Shown here: one piece after another, positions 19,401 to 28,569 of the stretch
Layout of the letters: every line of letters starts with the position of its first letter
Position numbering within the stretch: the stretch's first letter is position 1
Assembly (NCBI GenBank): GCA_012519065.1
Contig: JAAYQV010000086.1
Span: 1-37,904 of the forward strand
Length of the DNA stretch: 37,904 bases
Reading direction: 5' to 3'
Source: Phytoplasma sp.
Lineage (GTDB): Bacteria > Bacillota_I > Bacilli_A > Acholeplasmatales > Acholeplasmataceae
Notes under the pieces: model-generated
Databases searched by the model: none
Seen by the model: the letters and a program-made list of their open reading frames with translations, nothing else
Told to the model about the DNA's origin: nothing
Translations under genes and position numbers: made by a program

Positions 19401-19492
19401 AAAGGCATTGCTTGACTTAAAGCAATTTCTATTTTTTCTAATGTCTGTAAATTTGGCTCTAAATTAATCATGTCTTTCATCTTTTTTATCAT
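16469..19492 (-). CDS. Large cytosolic protein: TPR-like N-terminus, possible sensory (GAF/PAS-like) middle, degenerate GGDEF- and EAL-like C-terminus
   Basis: GGDEF-like VDIETRVLNLNALNRH ... YRYDDKQWLVF (DDKQW at the GGDEF position); EAL-like YLNVALEQKQFVLSFNQIIDIEKNIIWQYESEIAL ... IAFVIRNVKTKTERDELKNLGIRYVEGNVYKKV. Confidence 0.65.
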   Translation of the reverse strand: MIKKMKDMINLEPNLQTLEKIEIALSQAMPLSDYQTLMIKKIEVLYELQRHQEAIEEIMPYLKQKEFQQPLANDEKLYHETFKHALKLKRDDLCQEMIQKRKERLPIERRYLAIEDEITYLTTKNEPIEHLLLELLSTVINQSDKRKYLGQLMELYSSQNDYQSAVLIYEKNESSDVDKGLYGRYLEALLQIDEPTKAQALSLKYIDHPMVKKDAYYVLMTCYINQNDQHRLMILETEHEDFIEEQDEKFQLKVYEKLLSFYQSISNKPSITLYESKIKRIKRNLKKEDKPTNLDLVESVKSDETFTDQPISPLYKPKKDNQYVFQFEALHDMILFSHQINEQKILREYLRTFFSKLEDYIKPIEFIVYLKEEKELYQYKKERLYDKKIIDSWLYETPFEHTLNTHEEIMSTTTSLKFKKNIITQKPYEENISYLYVFPIENIGVFGIHLEENLIEPSKYYDLLKGISHILYTHLIDERVYLKLRNENLFLTKVINSPLVCYRLLSDKITHYNQAAQQLLSIEPHLPLELFLIDMEYHQVNVYKRVIKDLMSKPNQEKELIYLYQNRQIREKLYSIYDQNEIKIISFFEDLTKTQEEKNKLLEEATVDIETRVLNLNALNRHMNQYLEEKGSFFLIELLGDHKTIYGYEETVKFYLEFAQVTKKYFNEGMTYRYDDKQWLVFVSQNDIRTCTKLIKGYLKHLDEYLPQSLKYEQFKVIISALRYPVSTTDKNKMHIYRYLEIALDKAKRLKNEFIFFEYQMYEEEIFEQQVIDYLNVALEQKQFVLSFNQIIDIEKNIIWQYESEIALSNISIDHKYLYQIAKKRNRLFELEKYHVKLVCEFLRQLEAETKKLIKLTIPITKETFLDPTFNAYVLGVFKTYQIPYEFIRLKCIADEIKESHKVRINELIDHAISLDATSLDVALTHPFNALHMNHKKLDDKWKFYLQSINKVLTELKIAFVIRNVKTKTERDELKNLGIRYVEGNVYKKVTSEDLIQKIKEVASDGL

Positions 19493-19495
19493 CCT

Positions 19496-20353
19496 TTATG
19501 GTTGTATTTCTTGGTATAATTTTTCTGCTAATTGTAAGTATTTTTCTGAAAATAGTTTAAAATCTAATTTGAGTTCTTCACTTAATCCAATATCTTCTTT
19601 ATATTGGGCAACTAAATGCCACTGTAAAGCTTGAAACATTCTGTAAAACTTCACTCTATTTAATTCTTCTAAATTAGGTTTTCTTTTTAAATAGTATGAT
19701 AGTAACTCTAGGGAATCGTTAAAGCTAATGTTTCCAAAACTTGCAATATCATATAAGGGATCATTAAGCCCAGAAAATTCCCAATCTAGTAAATATAGTT
19801 TCTTTCCATCATAAACCATATTAGATCTTTGTGCATCACCGTGAGTAAAGACTTTAGGGTATTTTTTATAGATTGATTCGTATAAGTATTGCCAGTTTTT
19901 TTTAAGTTTAATATAATGATCATCTAATTTTTCTAAATAACTTTCATAAGTCTTTAGTCTGCCTAATAAGTTATAATCATGTCCATTGATAACTTTATGT
20001 TGATGAACCTTTGTTAAAACCTCTGCAATCATTGGCAAAAAGGGTTCATAAGCAACTTCTGATAAAATATCACCTTTGATATGTCGTGATATTTTAGTTC
20101 CTGTTGTCGGATTAAAATAAATGGTTTCAGGCACTAATCCAATCAAATAAGCCTCTTGTAAATCTTTAAGCTCATTATCTCTATTGACAAAAAAATGAGC
20201 ATTTTTACCAACTTTTCGTATGGTGTATAAAAGGTCATTTACTTTGATAACATAAGTGTAGTTACTCATACCACCTAATAATCTTTCTGTCACTTCATAT
20301 GGGGTATCTTTTGGAAAATATTCATAAACAAATTCATCTAAGTTGATATTCAT
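19496..20353 (-). CDS. Choline/ethanolamine kinase-like phosphotransferase (APH/LicA-like fold)
   Basis: GGMSNYTYVIKV, VFTHGDAQRSNMVYDGKKLYLLDWEFSGLNDPLYDIASF. Confidence 0.85.
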   Translation of the reverse strand: MNINLDEFVYEYFPKDTPYEVTERLLGGMSNYTYVIKVNDLLYTIRKVGKNAHFFVNRDNELKDLQEAYLIGLVPETIYFNPTTGTKISRHIKGDILSEVAYEPFLPMIAEVLTKVHQHKVINGHDYNLLGRLKTYESYLEKLDDHYIKLKKNWQYLYESIYKKYPKVFTHGDAQRSNMVYDGKKLYLLDWEFSGLNDPLYDIASFGNISFNDSLELLSYYLKRKPNLEELNRVKFYRMFQALQWHLVAQYKEDIGLSEELKLDFKLFSEKYLQLAEKLYQEIQP

Positions 20354-20367
20354 TTTTTTTGCCTCAC

Positions 20368-20808
20368 TTAGTTTAACTCATGAAGGGTTGCTACATTGTT
20401 TTCTATGATGATGTAAGTATAAGGAAAATCCTTTAAACTTCCTGGATTGAGTAAAAGTATCTCATCTTTAACAATCATTGGTTGATGTGTGTGTCCATAA
20501 ATACATATATTAGCATGATTTTTTTTAGCTTCTGCTAAAATCGCTGCTGTACCATACTTTACATCAAGTGTATGGCCGTGTGTCATATAAATGGTGTTTT
20601 CTTCAGTAGAGATGATTCTTTCTTGTGGTAAATTTAAAAAATAATCGGTATTTCCTTTAACAGAAAGTATGTTGTATTGTTCAATTTCTTTAACGGTTAA
20701 TCCGCTGTCACCTGCATCTAGATGATAATCTATGTCAGGGTGTAAATCTCTAACAGCTTTTAATAAATGTGTTTTTCCATGAATATCACTTGTTACTAAT
20801 ATTTTCAT
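20368..20808 (-). CDS. YfcE/MJ0936-family metallophosphoesterase
   Basis: MKILVTSDIHGKTHLL, HLDAGDSG, VKGNTD, MTHGHTLDV, YGHTHQP, LNPGS. Confidence 0.93.
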   Translation of the reverse strand: MKILVTSDIHGKTHLLKAVRDLHPDIDYHLDAGDSGLTVKEIEQYNILSVKGNTDYFLNLPQERIISTEENTIYMTHGHTLDVKYGTAAILAEAKKNHANICIYGHTHQPMIVKDEILLLNPGSLKDFPYTYIIIENNVATLHELN

Positions 20809-20835
20809 ATCTACACCTCTTTCTACTTATCTTTT

Positions 20836-20841
20836 ATTATA
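20836..20841 (-). promoter_or_regulatory. Candidate -10 (TATAAT) for the yfcE operon
   Basis: Minus strand AAGTATAATAAAAG upstream of yfcE; -35 weak. Confidence 0.35.
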
Positions 20842-20868
20842 CTTTAAATGTTGTTAAAAAGAAAATAT

Positions 20869-21444
20869 TTATACGGGTTTAAAGTCTTCTTTAAACTGAT
20901 TTAATGCTTTGCTCCTATGTGAATTTTTGGTTTTTTCTTCATCAGAAAGTTCTGCAACCGTCTTTGTTTTATTTTTTGGTATAAAAATAGGATCATAGCC
21001 AAACCCATTGTTCCCTTTAAGTTCTTCACTGATTTGGCCTTCCCAAACACCTTCATATGTTTTTATTTCACCTAACGCTGTACTATAGGCAATAACACAA
21101 ATAAACCTAGCTTTTCTATTTTTAATTCCTTTAAGTTCACTAAGGATTTTAAGATTGTTTGCCAGATCACCTTCTCCACTGTAGCGTGCTGAGTATACAC
21201 CAGGACGATTGTTTAAAACTTCAACTTCTAGTCCTGAATCATCTGAAATAACCGGCATTTGATATTTTTTTGCGATATGTTTGGCTTTAATTATTGCATT
21301 TTCTTTAAATGTTTTTCCATCTTCAATGATTTCTTCTTCATCATTTATATCCGATAAAGAAATAAGTTCGACTTTAAAATCTTTTAAAATATTTTTAAAT
21401 TCCTTGACTTTATTTTGGTTATGTGTGGCAATAATGATTTTCAT
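20869..21444 (-). CDS. rdgB: XTP/dITP diphosphatase (RdgB/HAM1 family)
   Basis: IIIATHNQNKVKEF, SDDSGLEVEVLNNRPGVYSARYSGE, GNNGFGYDPIFIP, SHRSKAL. Confidence 0.96.
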   Translation of the reverse strand: MKIIIATHNQNKVKEFKNILKDFKVELISLSDINDEEEIIEDGKTFKENAIIKAKHIAKKYQMPVISDDSGLEVEVLNNRPGVYSARYSGEGDLANNLKILSELKGIKNRKARFICVIAYSTALGEIKTYEGVWEGQISEELKGNNGFGYDPIFIPKNKTKTVAELSDEEKTKNSHRSKALNQFKEDFKPV

Positions 21445-21475
21445 AAAGATCTCCTTGTTTTTGGTATATCTTTAT

Positions 21476-21504
21476 TTTACAACATATCATCTTTATAGTA
21501 TAAT
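21476..21504 (+). promoter_or_regulatory. Sigma-A-type promoter for CPBP protease gene
   Basis: TTTACA - 17 bp - TATAAT. Confidence 0.65.
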
Positions 21505-21533
21505 AAAATCAATACTTTTAGGGGGGTATTTAT

Positions 21534-22706
21534 ATGTATGATGAAGAAATAAATTTTGAAGAGCAGTTTAAAGAAGAACATGATAATAATTTTTTCGGAG
21601 ACTCTCATAATCAAAGCAAATATTGGTATTCAATTTTAGTTTATGTATCATTATTCTTTTTTGGATTTGCTTCTATATTGTTTATGACTCTTTTTAGTTC
21701 TTTAAATCTAGATAGTTTGTATCATAAAAATCCTAGTGACACTTCTTTTGCTTTATATGCTTCTAGCATGGGGGTAGGAAATTTAACGATTGTTGATGAA
21801 AATGAATTTGAAAATAGTTACAGTGATTTAACTAAACTATATCGCATTATTTATGAAATTGATGGCTATGTTTTATTAATTCATAAAGATGCTGTGGGGA
21901 TTGTTTCTTTTGGAACTGAGACTTCTTATTTAGAAAAGATAGACTCAGAGGGTGATGTTTATTATTTAAAAGACTCTATTTTTTCACAAATCTCAGAAGG
22001 TAACTTGAAAAAATGGGAAAACGGATTGCCTATTACCTTGGTTTCTGCTAAAAACCATGTCCCAGGTTTTATAACTAGCACAGAGTTAAAAGTTGCAGAA
22101 ACTAAACCTTTTAGTACACCTTTAATGGATTCATTGGTTTTATCTTTAAGTTATGTAACGGTTGCAGTGATCTTAATTTTAATTTTAAGACCAATACTAA
22201 TCAATGAATTTCATTTATTTAAGCGTCAACCTGAAAAGGTTTCTATTATTGCTCGAGGGTTTATTAATTCCTTATTAATTATTTTTATCTTTAATTTTGT
22301 TTCTATGGCGCTAGCATCTTTAATTGGTAACGCTAATCAAACCTCACTTAATCAATTATCGATTAATAATTTATTAAGTTCACCGCTTCCAGCAGCAATA
22401 TCGCTCATAGCTATTGTTTGTTTTGGTCCTATCGTTGAGGAACTTATTTTTAGAAAATCACTTATGGGTTTATTTAAAAATGATAAGATTGCTTTATTAG
22501 TTAGTAGTTTTACCTTTGCTTTAATTCATATTACATCTGAGTTACTTACAGGTTTTACAAGTGACTTCTTTGTTAATTTAGTTGCCTATTTAGGTGGTGG
22601 ATTTGCTTTTGGTTATATTTACATTAAATCAAAAAGAAATATTTGGATTCCAATTATAGTGCATATGTTATATAACTTATTATCTGTTATAATGACTTTC
22701 TTATAA
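21534..22706 (+). CDS. CPBP-family intramembrane glutamic endopeptidase (CAAX protease-like)
   Basis: EELIFRKSLMG, FTFALIHI, IVHMLYN motifs among TM segments. Confidence 0.87.
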   Translation: MYDEEINFEEQFKEEHDNNFFGDSHNQSKYWYSILVYVSLFFFGFASILFMTLFSSLNLDSLYHKNPSDTSFALYASSMGVGNLTIVDENEFENSYSDLTKLYRIIYEIDGYVLLIHKDAVGIVSFGTETSYLEKIDSEGDVYYLKDSIFSQISEGNLKKWENGLPITLVSAKNHVPGFITSTELKVAETKPFSTPLMDSLVLSLSYVTVAVILILILRPILINEFHLFKRQPEKVSIIARGFINSLLIIFIFNFVSMALASLIGNANQTSLNQLSINNLLSSPLPAAISLIAIVCFGPIVEELIFRKSLMGLFKNDKIALLVSSFTFALIHITSELLTGFTSDFFVNLVAYLGGGFAFGYIYIKSKRNIWIPIIVHMLYNLLSVIMTFL

Positions 22707-22731
22707 TTAAATTCTAATGATTTTATAGACT

Positions 22732-22760
22732 GGATAGTTAATAGAAACTATCCTTTTTTT
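22732..22760 (+). terminator. Terminator after CPBP protease gene
   Basis: GGATAGTT-aataga-AACTATCC-TTTTTTT. Confidence 0.85.
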
Positions 22761-22767
22761 ATAATAA

Positions 22768-22791
22768 AAGTGGAACTATTACGTTCCACTT
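22768..22791 (-). terminator. Terminator after ankyrin-repeat gene
   Basis: AAGTGGAAC-tattac-GTTCCACTT at the stop codon, T-rich on the minus strand. Confidence 0.65.
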
Positions 22792-23743
22792 ACATTTTTA
22801 ATTTTTTTAATATGTTAATACAAGCCGTTAGGTTATACTTAACTGCATAATCATAAGCCGTTAATCCTAGGTTGTCTTTCCTTAAAGGATTTTTTTCTAA
22901 AACTAAATTTCTTAGTGTTTCATGATCTCTATTTAAAACAGCTATCTTATATGCATTATCTTTCACCTGATTAAAATAAGCAGGTGTTTCTTTGTATGCT
23001 TCTATAGCAGCTATCATGTCTTCTTTATGAAAGATTAAAGCTGTTTTTTCTGGTGTTTCATATCTTCTATTATTAATTGAAAGTAAGGCACCATTTTTCA
23101 GTAGTAATTTTAAGATCTCTGGGGTGCTATATTTAATAGCATTAAAAATAGGCGTTTCTAGTTGATCGTTTAATGCATTGATATCTAAATCATATTTAAT
23201 AAATATTTCTACTAATTTAGGGTTGGTTGTATAGGTTGCATAGTGTAAAAAATTATTTAATCGGCTATCTAGATAGTCCCATTTAATGTTAAACTTTTTA
23301 ATTAATGTTTCAATATGTTGATGATGACCTGCTAAAATGCTGTAATGAATGGGCAGTCTATCATCTTTGGTTTTTATGTTATAAAAAGCTCCGTTTTCCA
23401 AAAGCAAATCAATCATATCCATATTTCCTTTATGGCAGGCTAGATGAAAAGCGGTCTCATTTTTATTGTTTTTTAAATTAGGATTAGCATATTTTTTTAA
23501 TAATTTTTGAGCAATATTTATTTTCCCTTTTCTGGCACAATCAAAAAGAGCTGTTTCTCCTGAAACATCTTGAATATTTAGGTTGATTTCTTGCATTAAT
23601 AAATAATCAATCACATCATGCGCACTACCAAGTGTTGCGTAATGAAGTAATGATTTGCCATTTTTATCAACCTCGTTAATATAGTTGATATGGTTTTGAA
23701 CATATGATAAATCATTTTCCATTGCTTTTATAAAGATTTCCAT
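22790..23743 (-). CDS. Ankyrin repeat protein
   Basis: Serial ANK repeats: NGKSLLHYATLGSAHDVIDYLLMQEINLNIQDVSGETALFDCARKGKINIAQKLLKKYANPNLKNNKNETAFHLACHKGNMDMIDLLLENGA. Confidence 0.93.
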   Translation of the reverse strand: MEIFIKAMENDLSYVQNHINYINEVDKNGKSLLHYATLGSAHDVIDYLLMQEINLNIQDVSGETALFDCARKGKINIAQKLLKKYANPNLKNNKNETAFHLACHKGNMDMIDLLLENGAFYNIKTKDDRLPIHYSILAGHHQHIETLIKKFNIKWDYLDSRLNNFLHYATYTTNPKLVEIFIKYDLDINALNDQLETPIFNAIKYSTPEILKLLLKNGALLSINNRRYETPEKTALIFHKEDMIAAIEAYKETPAYFNQVKDNAYKIAVLNRDHETLRNLVLEKNPLRKDNLGLTAYDYAVKYNLTACINILKKLKM

Positions 23744-23761
23744 AATTTCACCTCAAAACCT

Positions 23762-23794
23762 AAAAAAATGGCCTATTATATAAAATAGACCATT
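23762..23794 (-). terminator. Terminator after hup
   Basis: AATGGCCTATT / AATAGACCATT stem (one G-U) followed on the minus strand by T-run. Confidence 0.75.
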
Positions 23795-23798
23795 GTTT

Positions 23799-24074
23799 TT
23801 ATTTTACAGCATCCTTTAATAATTTACCTGCTCTAAAAGCTGGTGTTTTTTGAGCTGGAACAACGATCTCTTCACCTGTTCTCGGATTTTTACCACGACG
23901 CTCAACTCTGTTTCTTACTTCAAAAGTACCGAAACCTGTTACTACTACTTTTTCTTCACGTTCTGCTAATGTCTCTGTGACTACATCGATGAAAGCTTGA
24001 ACAACATCTCCAGCTAATACTTGTGTAACGCCAACTCTTTCAGCGATTAATGCTACTAATTCAGTTTTGTTCAT
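23799..24074 (-). CDS. hup: HU-family DNA-binding protein
   Basis: MNKTELVALIAERVGVTQ, GFGTFEVRNRVERRGKNPRTGEEI. Confidence 0.97.
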   Translation of the reverse strand: MNKTELVALIAERVGVTQVLAGDVVQAFIDVVTETLAEREEKVVVTGFGTFEVRNRVERRGKNPRTGEEIVVPAQKTPAFRAGKLLKDAVK

Positions 24075-24100
24075 ATAATGGCCTCCTAATCTTTTAATTT

Positions 24101-24129
24101 ATTATAACATAGAGATTTTTATTTGGCAA
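24101..24129 (-). promoter_or_regulatory. Sigma-A-type promoter for hup
   Basis: Minus strand TTGCCA - 17 bp - TATAAT. Confidence 0.65.
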
Positions 24130-24136
24130 TAAAACT

Positions 24137-25132
24137 TTAAATTAGTTTTTCCTCTTTTAAATCCCTGGTTAGTAACTGGATGACTGCTTCTTGAATGGGC
24201 TTATGCTCAAATAAAACGCCATAAGCCATTTGTATGATTGGTAATTCTACTTGATGTTTCTGTGATAATTGATATAAGGCCTCAATAGTTCTAATACCTT
24301 CAACTGTTTGAAGAGAACTTAAAACAGCTTCCTTTGGATCTAATCCTTGGCCTATTTTTTTGCCTGCTGTAAAGTTTCTTGAGTGTTCACTTGAAGCTGT
24401 GACAATCAAATCACCAATACCTGTTAGTCCAAAAGCAGTTTCTGTTTGTCCACCCATGAATTTAACTACTCTAATGACTTCTAAAATACCACGGGTTATC
24501 AGTGCAGCTCTAGCGTTTTCTCCTAAACCATAACCACTTAAGACCCCACTGATGACTGCAATAGCGTTTTTAACCGCTCCTGCTACCTCACAACCAATAA
24601 GATCGCATGAAGTATATACTCTCATATATAAGTCATTTGAAAATAGTGTTTGAACGGTAACAGCAAAATCTTTGTTTTCAGAGGCAGCTGTTAATAAGGT
24701 TAATTTTCTTAAAATAACTTCTTCTGCGTGTGACGGTCCAGTTAAAACCGCATAATCTTTAATATATTCACTTTTAATTTCTTCTGCAACAATTTCACTA
24801 ACTCTTTTAAACGTTTCTGGCTCAATACCTTTTGAAACGTTAATAAATGATTTAGGTTCAGTCAGTAATTGATTCATTTCTTTTAAAACATTTCTCATCA
24901 CCTTAGTTGGAACCGAGAGCATGATAACATTTGAAAAATCTAACGCTTCCTTAAGGTTGTTCGTTGCTTTTGATTTTTCTAATTTCATGTCAAAAAAGGG
25001 ATGTATGCCACGATTAATTTTATCTACATGGTCTAAATTGATGTCATAAATAAGGATCTCATGCCCATTATCTGTCAATACTTGACCAAGGGTTGATCCC
25101 CATGACCCTCCACCAATAATGCTTACTTTCAT
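24137..25132 (-). CDS. gpsA: NAD(P)H-dependent glycerol-3-phosphate dehydrogenase
   Basis: SIIGGGSWGSTLGQVL, GPSHAEEV, GLTGIGDLIVTASSEHSRN. Confidence 0.96.
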   Translation of the reverse strand: MKVSIIGGGSWGSTLGQVLTDNGHEILIYDINLDHVDKINRGIHPFFDMKLEKSKATNNLKEALDFSNVIMLSVPTKVMRNVLKEMNQLLTEPKSFINVSKGIEPETFKRVSEIVAEEIKSEYIKDYAVLTGPSHAEEVILRKLTLLTAASENKDFAVTVQTLFSNDLYMRVYTSCDLIGCEVAGAVKNAIAVISGVLSGYGLGENARAALITRGILEVIRVVKFMGGQTETAFGLTGIGDLIVTASSEHSRNFTAGKKIGQGLDPKEAVLSSLQTVEGIRTIEALYQLSQKHQVELPIIQMAYGVLFEHKPIQEAVIQLLTRDLKEEKLI

Positions 25133-25135
25133 CGA

Positions 25136-26443
25136 TTAGGACTCCTTTTTTCTAATTAATAGTTTAATTGGCGTTCCTTGGAAGTCGAAAGCCTTTCTAA
25201 ATTGATTGAGTAAGTATCTTTCATAAGAAAAATGTACAAAATCAGGATTGTTTACAAACACGACAAATGTCGGTGGTTTGGTTGATACTTGGGTCATATA
25301 ATTAAATTTAGCTCTTCCTTTATTAAATAATGGAGCTGGAAACATTGCAACTGCATCTTGTAATACATCGTTTAAGACGCTAGTTGTAAATTCTTTACTA
25401 TAGTTTTCATAAGCTAATTCTAATGCTGGGAATAGTGTTTGAATTCTTTCTTTATGTAATGCAGAGACAAAAACAATTGGAGCATAATCTAAAAATTTAA
25501 ATTCATCTCTAATTTTTTGTTCAAATCGTTTCATGGTTTTATCATCTTTAACTACTGCATCCCATTTATTAACAATGATGATACATGATTTATAATTCTC
25601 AACAATATAGCCTGCAACGTTTTTATCTTGCTCAACAATGCCTTCTTCGCCATCTAAAACCAAACAAGCAACATCTGATCTTTCAATAGCACTTAAAGCT
25701 CTTAAAACACTATATTTATCCGTGCTTTCATACACTTTACCACGCTTTTTAATTCCCGCTGTATCAATTACTACATAGTCTCTTCTATTTCTTTTAAACG
25801 GTGTGTCTATAGCATCTGTGGTTGTTCCTGAAATGTCAGAAACAATGACTCTTTCTTGTGCTAAAATGGCGTTAGTTAAACTTGATTTACCAACGTTTGG
25901 TCTTCCTACTAAAGAAAATTTGATGGTATCTTTGTCATATACAATATCATCTTCTGTATGGTAGGATATGATTTTATCTAATAAATCCCCTATGCCTATA
26001 CCATGGTTGGTACTAACTGGAATAGGTTCATCAAAACCTAACGCATAAAATTCATACGTGTTTGCTACCAATGATAAATCATCGATTTTATTAACTGCTA
26101 AAATAACAGGTTTCTCTGTTTTATATAATAGTTTTGCAATATAGTGATCGCTATCTGTAAGACCGATTTGTCCGTCAACAACAAATACAATAACATCTGC
26201 TTCATCCATTGCAACTTCTGCCTGTTCTTTAATTTGAGTTAAAAAAGGGGCATCTCCTATTTCAATTCCCCCTGTGTCAATTACACTAAAACCTTTGGTT
26301 AACCATTCGGCATGTGCATATATTCTATCTCTAGTGACTCCCGCTTTGTCATCAGTAATCGAAAGTCTCTCACCGATGATTCGGTTAAAGAGACTTGATT
26401 TTCCGACATTAGGGCGTCCTACTATTGCTACTTTAAACGCCAT
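25136..26443 (-). CDS. der: Ribosome biogenesis GTPase Der
   Basis: Two GTPase domains with [12 protein letters not shown] and [12 protein letters not shown]; start trimmed to MAFKVAIV. Confidence 0.97.
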   Translation of the reverse strand: MAFKVAIVGRPNVGKSSLFNRIIGERLSITDDKAGVTRDRIYAHAEWLTKGFSVIDTGGIEIGDAPFLTQIKEQAEVAMDEADVIVFVVDGQIGLTDSDHYIAKLLYKTEKPVILAVNKIDDLSLVANTYEFYALGFDEPIPVSTNHGIGIGDLLDKIISYHTEDDIVYDKDTIKFSLVGRPNVGKSSLTNAILAQERVIVSDISGTTTDAIDTPFKRNRRDYVVIDTAGIKKRGKVYESTDKYSVLRALSAIERSDVACLVLDGEEGIVEQDKNVAGYIVENYKSCIIIVNKWDAVVKDDKTMKRFEQKIRDEFKFLDYAPIVFVSALHKERIQTLFPALELAYENYSKEFTTSVLNDVLQDAVAMFPAPLFNKGRAKFNYMTQVSTKPPTFVVFVNNPDFVHFSYERYLLNQFRKAFDFQGTPIKLLIRKKES

Positions 26444-26456
26444 ATTAAAACCTACT

Positions 26457-27848
26457 TTATTTTTTGAAGTCTTCGAATAAATCACCTAAAGTGATGCTTT
26501 CAACCTCTTCTTCGTCTTTTAAATATTTTTCATAAGATGCTTTTTCTAAAGCTTCTTGTAATTTTTTAATTGATAATTTTAAAGTCCATTGTGATTTGTT
26601 AAAATCTGTTACAATTGCCTCTACTTTATCATTAACAGCAAAATGATCATCTATTTTAATGTTTTCCATTGAAACTTCATTTGATGGAATTAAACCATCA
26701 ACACCTTCAAAGGCAACAACTAATCCTTCATTATTGATGTCTGTAATTAAAACTTCTACTTTGTCTCCACGTTTTAAATCGATATTTGCCCATGGATTAT
26801 GCTCTAATGTTTTTCTTGATAATTGAATTCTTTCTTTTCCTTTATCAACTGATAAGATTGAAACTTCTATTTCATCATCTATTTTTACATGATCTGCAAA
26901 GTTATCTTCAGGATTCCATGAGTATTCACTTTTATGTAAAAGTCCTCTAACATCTTTAGCTACTTCAACGATTAGACCAAATGGTAATTTTTGTACCACA
27001 ATGCCTTTTACAGTAGTCCCTTTTTTGTTTTCGCTAGCAAATACTTCAAATGGTGTTTTTTGTAAAGCCTTCATAGATAAGTCTAGACGATTGCCTTCTT
27101 TTTTAATTACTTTAACTTCAACAGTTTCACCTAATTTTAAGACATCTTCAATTTTATCTATTCTATAGTGGCTGATTTGAGAAATTCTTAACATACCTAC
27201 AACATGATTAAACTTAATGGATGCTGCATGAGGTTCTAATCTATCTACAACCCCTTTTAGGATATCTCCTGTTTGAATATTATCTAATTCATTTTGTCTG
27301 GCTTCTTGTCTTTTTTCAAATGCTTCTTGGCGTAGTTTTTCAAAAATTGGTTTTCTACTTGCAATTAACTTTAATCTTGGTTTGAGTTTAAATTCTTCAA
27401 TAACAATATCTAATTTTTTGTTAATTAAAGTATCTACCTTATCAATTAAATCAAAGTCTAGTAGTGAATATGGTAAAAACAAGTCATATCCTTCATATTT
27501 AACGATAAGACCTTTTTCTTTTGCTTCTGTAACTAATGCAGTAACTACTTCTTTTGATTCATATTTTTCTTTTAATTTTTCTAATTTTAATTCTTTGATT
27601 AAAGGTAATCTTGAAAGTAAAATCATACTTGATTCATCACCTTCAGATATTTTCATTATTTTGGCGCGGACAACATCGCCTACTTTAACTAATCCTTCAA
27701 AAGTAGTTGGTGCAGGAATATCATATTCATTTAAGTAAATAGTACCTTCTGTCATAAAATTTAAATCTAAATAGATAACATTAGCATCTACTTTGACAAC
27801 TTTACTTTCTACAATTTGTCCTTTTTTTGGAATTTTAATATCAGTCAT
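26457..27848 (-). CDS. rpsA: S1 RNA-binding domain protein (ribosomal protein S1-like)
   Basis: Repeated S1 modules ([20 protein letters not shown]..., [20 protein letters not shown]..., [20 protein letters not shown]...); next to cmk. Confidence 0.88.
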   Translation of the reverse strand: MTDIKIPKKGQIVESKVVKVDANVIYLDLNFMTEGTIYLNEYDIPAPTTFEGLVKVGDVVRAKIMKISEGDESSMILLSRLPLIKELKLEKLKEKYESKEVVTALVTEAKEKGLIVKYEGYDLFLPYSLLDFDLIDKVDTLINKKLDIVIEEFKLKPRLKLIASRKPIFEKLRQEAFEKRQEARQNELDNIQTGDILKGVVDRLEPHAASIKFNHVVGMLRISQISHYRIDKIEDVLKLGETVEVKVIKKEGNRLDLSMKALQKTPFEVFASENKKGTTVKGIVVQKLPFGLIVEVAKDVRGLLHKSEYSWNPEDNFADHVKIDDEIEVSILSVDKGKERIQLSRKTLEHNPWANIDLKRGDKVEVLITDINNEGLVVAFEGVDGLIPSNEVSMENIKIDDHFAVNDKVEAIVTDFNKSQWTLKLSIKKLQEALEKASYEKYLKDEEEVESITLGDLFEDFKK

Positions 27849-28509
27849 TTTTTTCTTGCTCCTTCAATTTTATTAGTTGGACTATTTTTTCAACAACTTC
27901 TTCTATTGAATAATTTGTTGTATCAATCTCAATGGCATCATCTGCTTTGCGCAACGGTGACTCCTTACGTGTTGAATCTTTTTGATCACGTCTTTTAATT
28001 TCCTCAATCACTTGATCAATTTGATTACTACTTCCCTTATTTGTTTGTTCTTTGTGTCTTCTTTTGGCTCTTTCTTCTACATGAGCAGTTAAAAAGATTT
28101 TTAAGTCTGCATTCGGGATAACCACTGTACCTATATCTCTACCGTCCATAATGATATTCCCATTAGAAATAGTTTTTTGTTGTGCTTCAACCAATTTTTT
28201 TCTAACATAAGGAAATGATGATACTAAAGAAACGTGCTGATTAATCTCTTTTCCCCTGATTTCTTCAGTGACATCTTTATTATCAATAAAAATCTTGTTA
28301 TCTTTATATTCAATATATACATCTTCTAAAAACATATATGAATTTTCATCATTTAAATCTAGACCTTTTTTTAAGGCATATAAGGTAACGGCTCGATACA
28401 TTGCTCCTGTATCAACATGCGTCCATCCTAAATAATTTGCCAGCCGTGAACTAATCGTGCTTTTCCCTGAACCCGCCGGTCCATCGATTGCAAGTTTAAA
28501 TCCTCCCAT
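27841..28509 (-). CDS. cmk: Cytidylate kinase
   Basis: FKLAIDGPAGSGKSTISSRLA, VDTGAMYRAVTL, MDGRDIGTVV, RRDQKDSTRKESPL. Confidence 0.96.
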   Translation of the reverse strand: MGGFKLAIDGPAGSGKSTISSRLANYLGWTHVDTGAMYRAVTLYALKKGLDLNDENSYMFLEDVYIEYKDNKIFIDNKDVTEEIRGKEINQHVSLVSSFPYVRKKLVEAQQKTISNGNIIMDGRDIGTVVIPNADLKIFLTAHVEERAKRRHKEQTNKGSSNQIDQVIEEIKRRDQKDSTRKESPLRKADDAIEIDTTNYSIEEVVEKIVQLIKLKEQEKND

Positions 28510-28529
28510 ATGATCCTCCATCTTTATTT

Positions 28530-28538
28530 ATTATACCA
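28530..28538 (-). promoter_or_regulatory. Extended -10 promoter (TGGTATAAT) for cmk
   Basis: Minus strand TGGTATAAT. Confidence 0.5.
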
Positions 28539-28569
28539 TTTTTTATGTTTTTATGCCATTTTGATCCTT

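Noticed and set aside
27382-27738. Plus-strand 118 aa ORF inside rpsA
   Set aside because: Antisense to conserved S1 domains; shadow ORF
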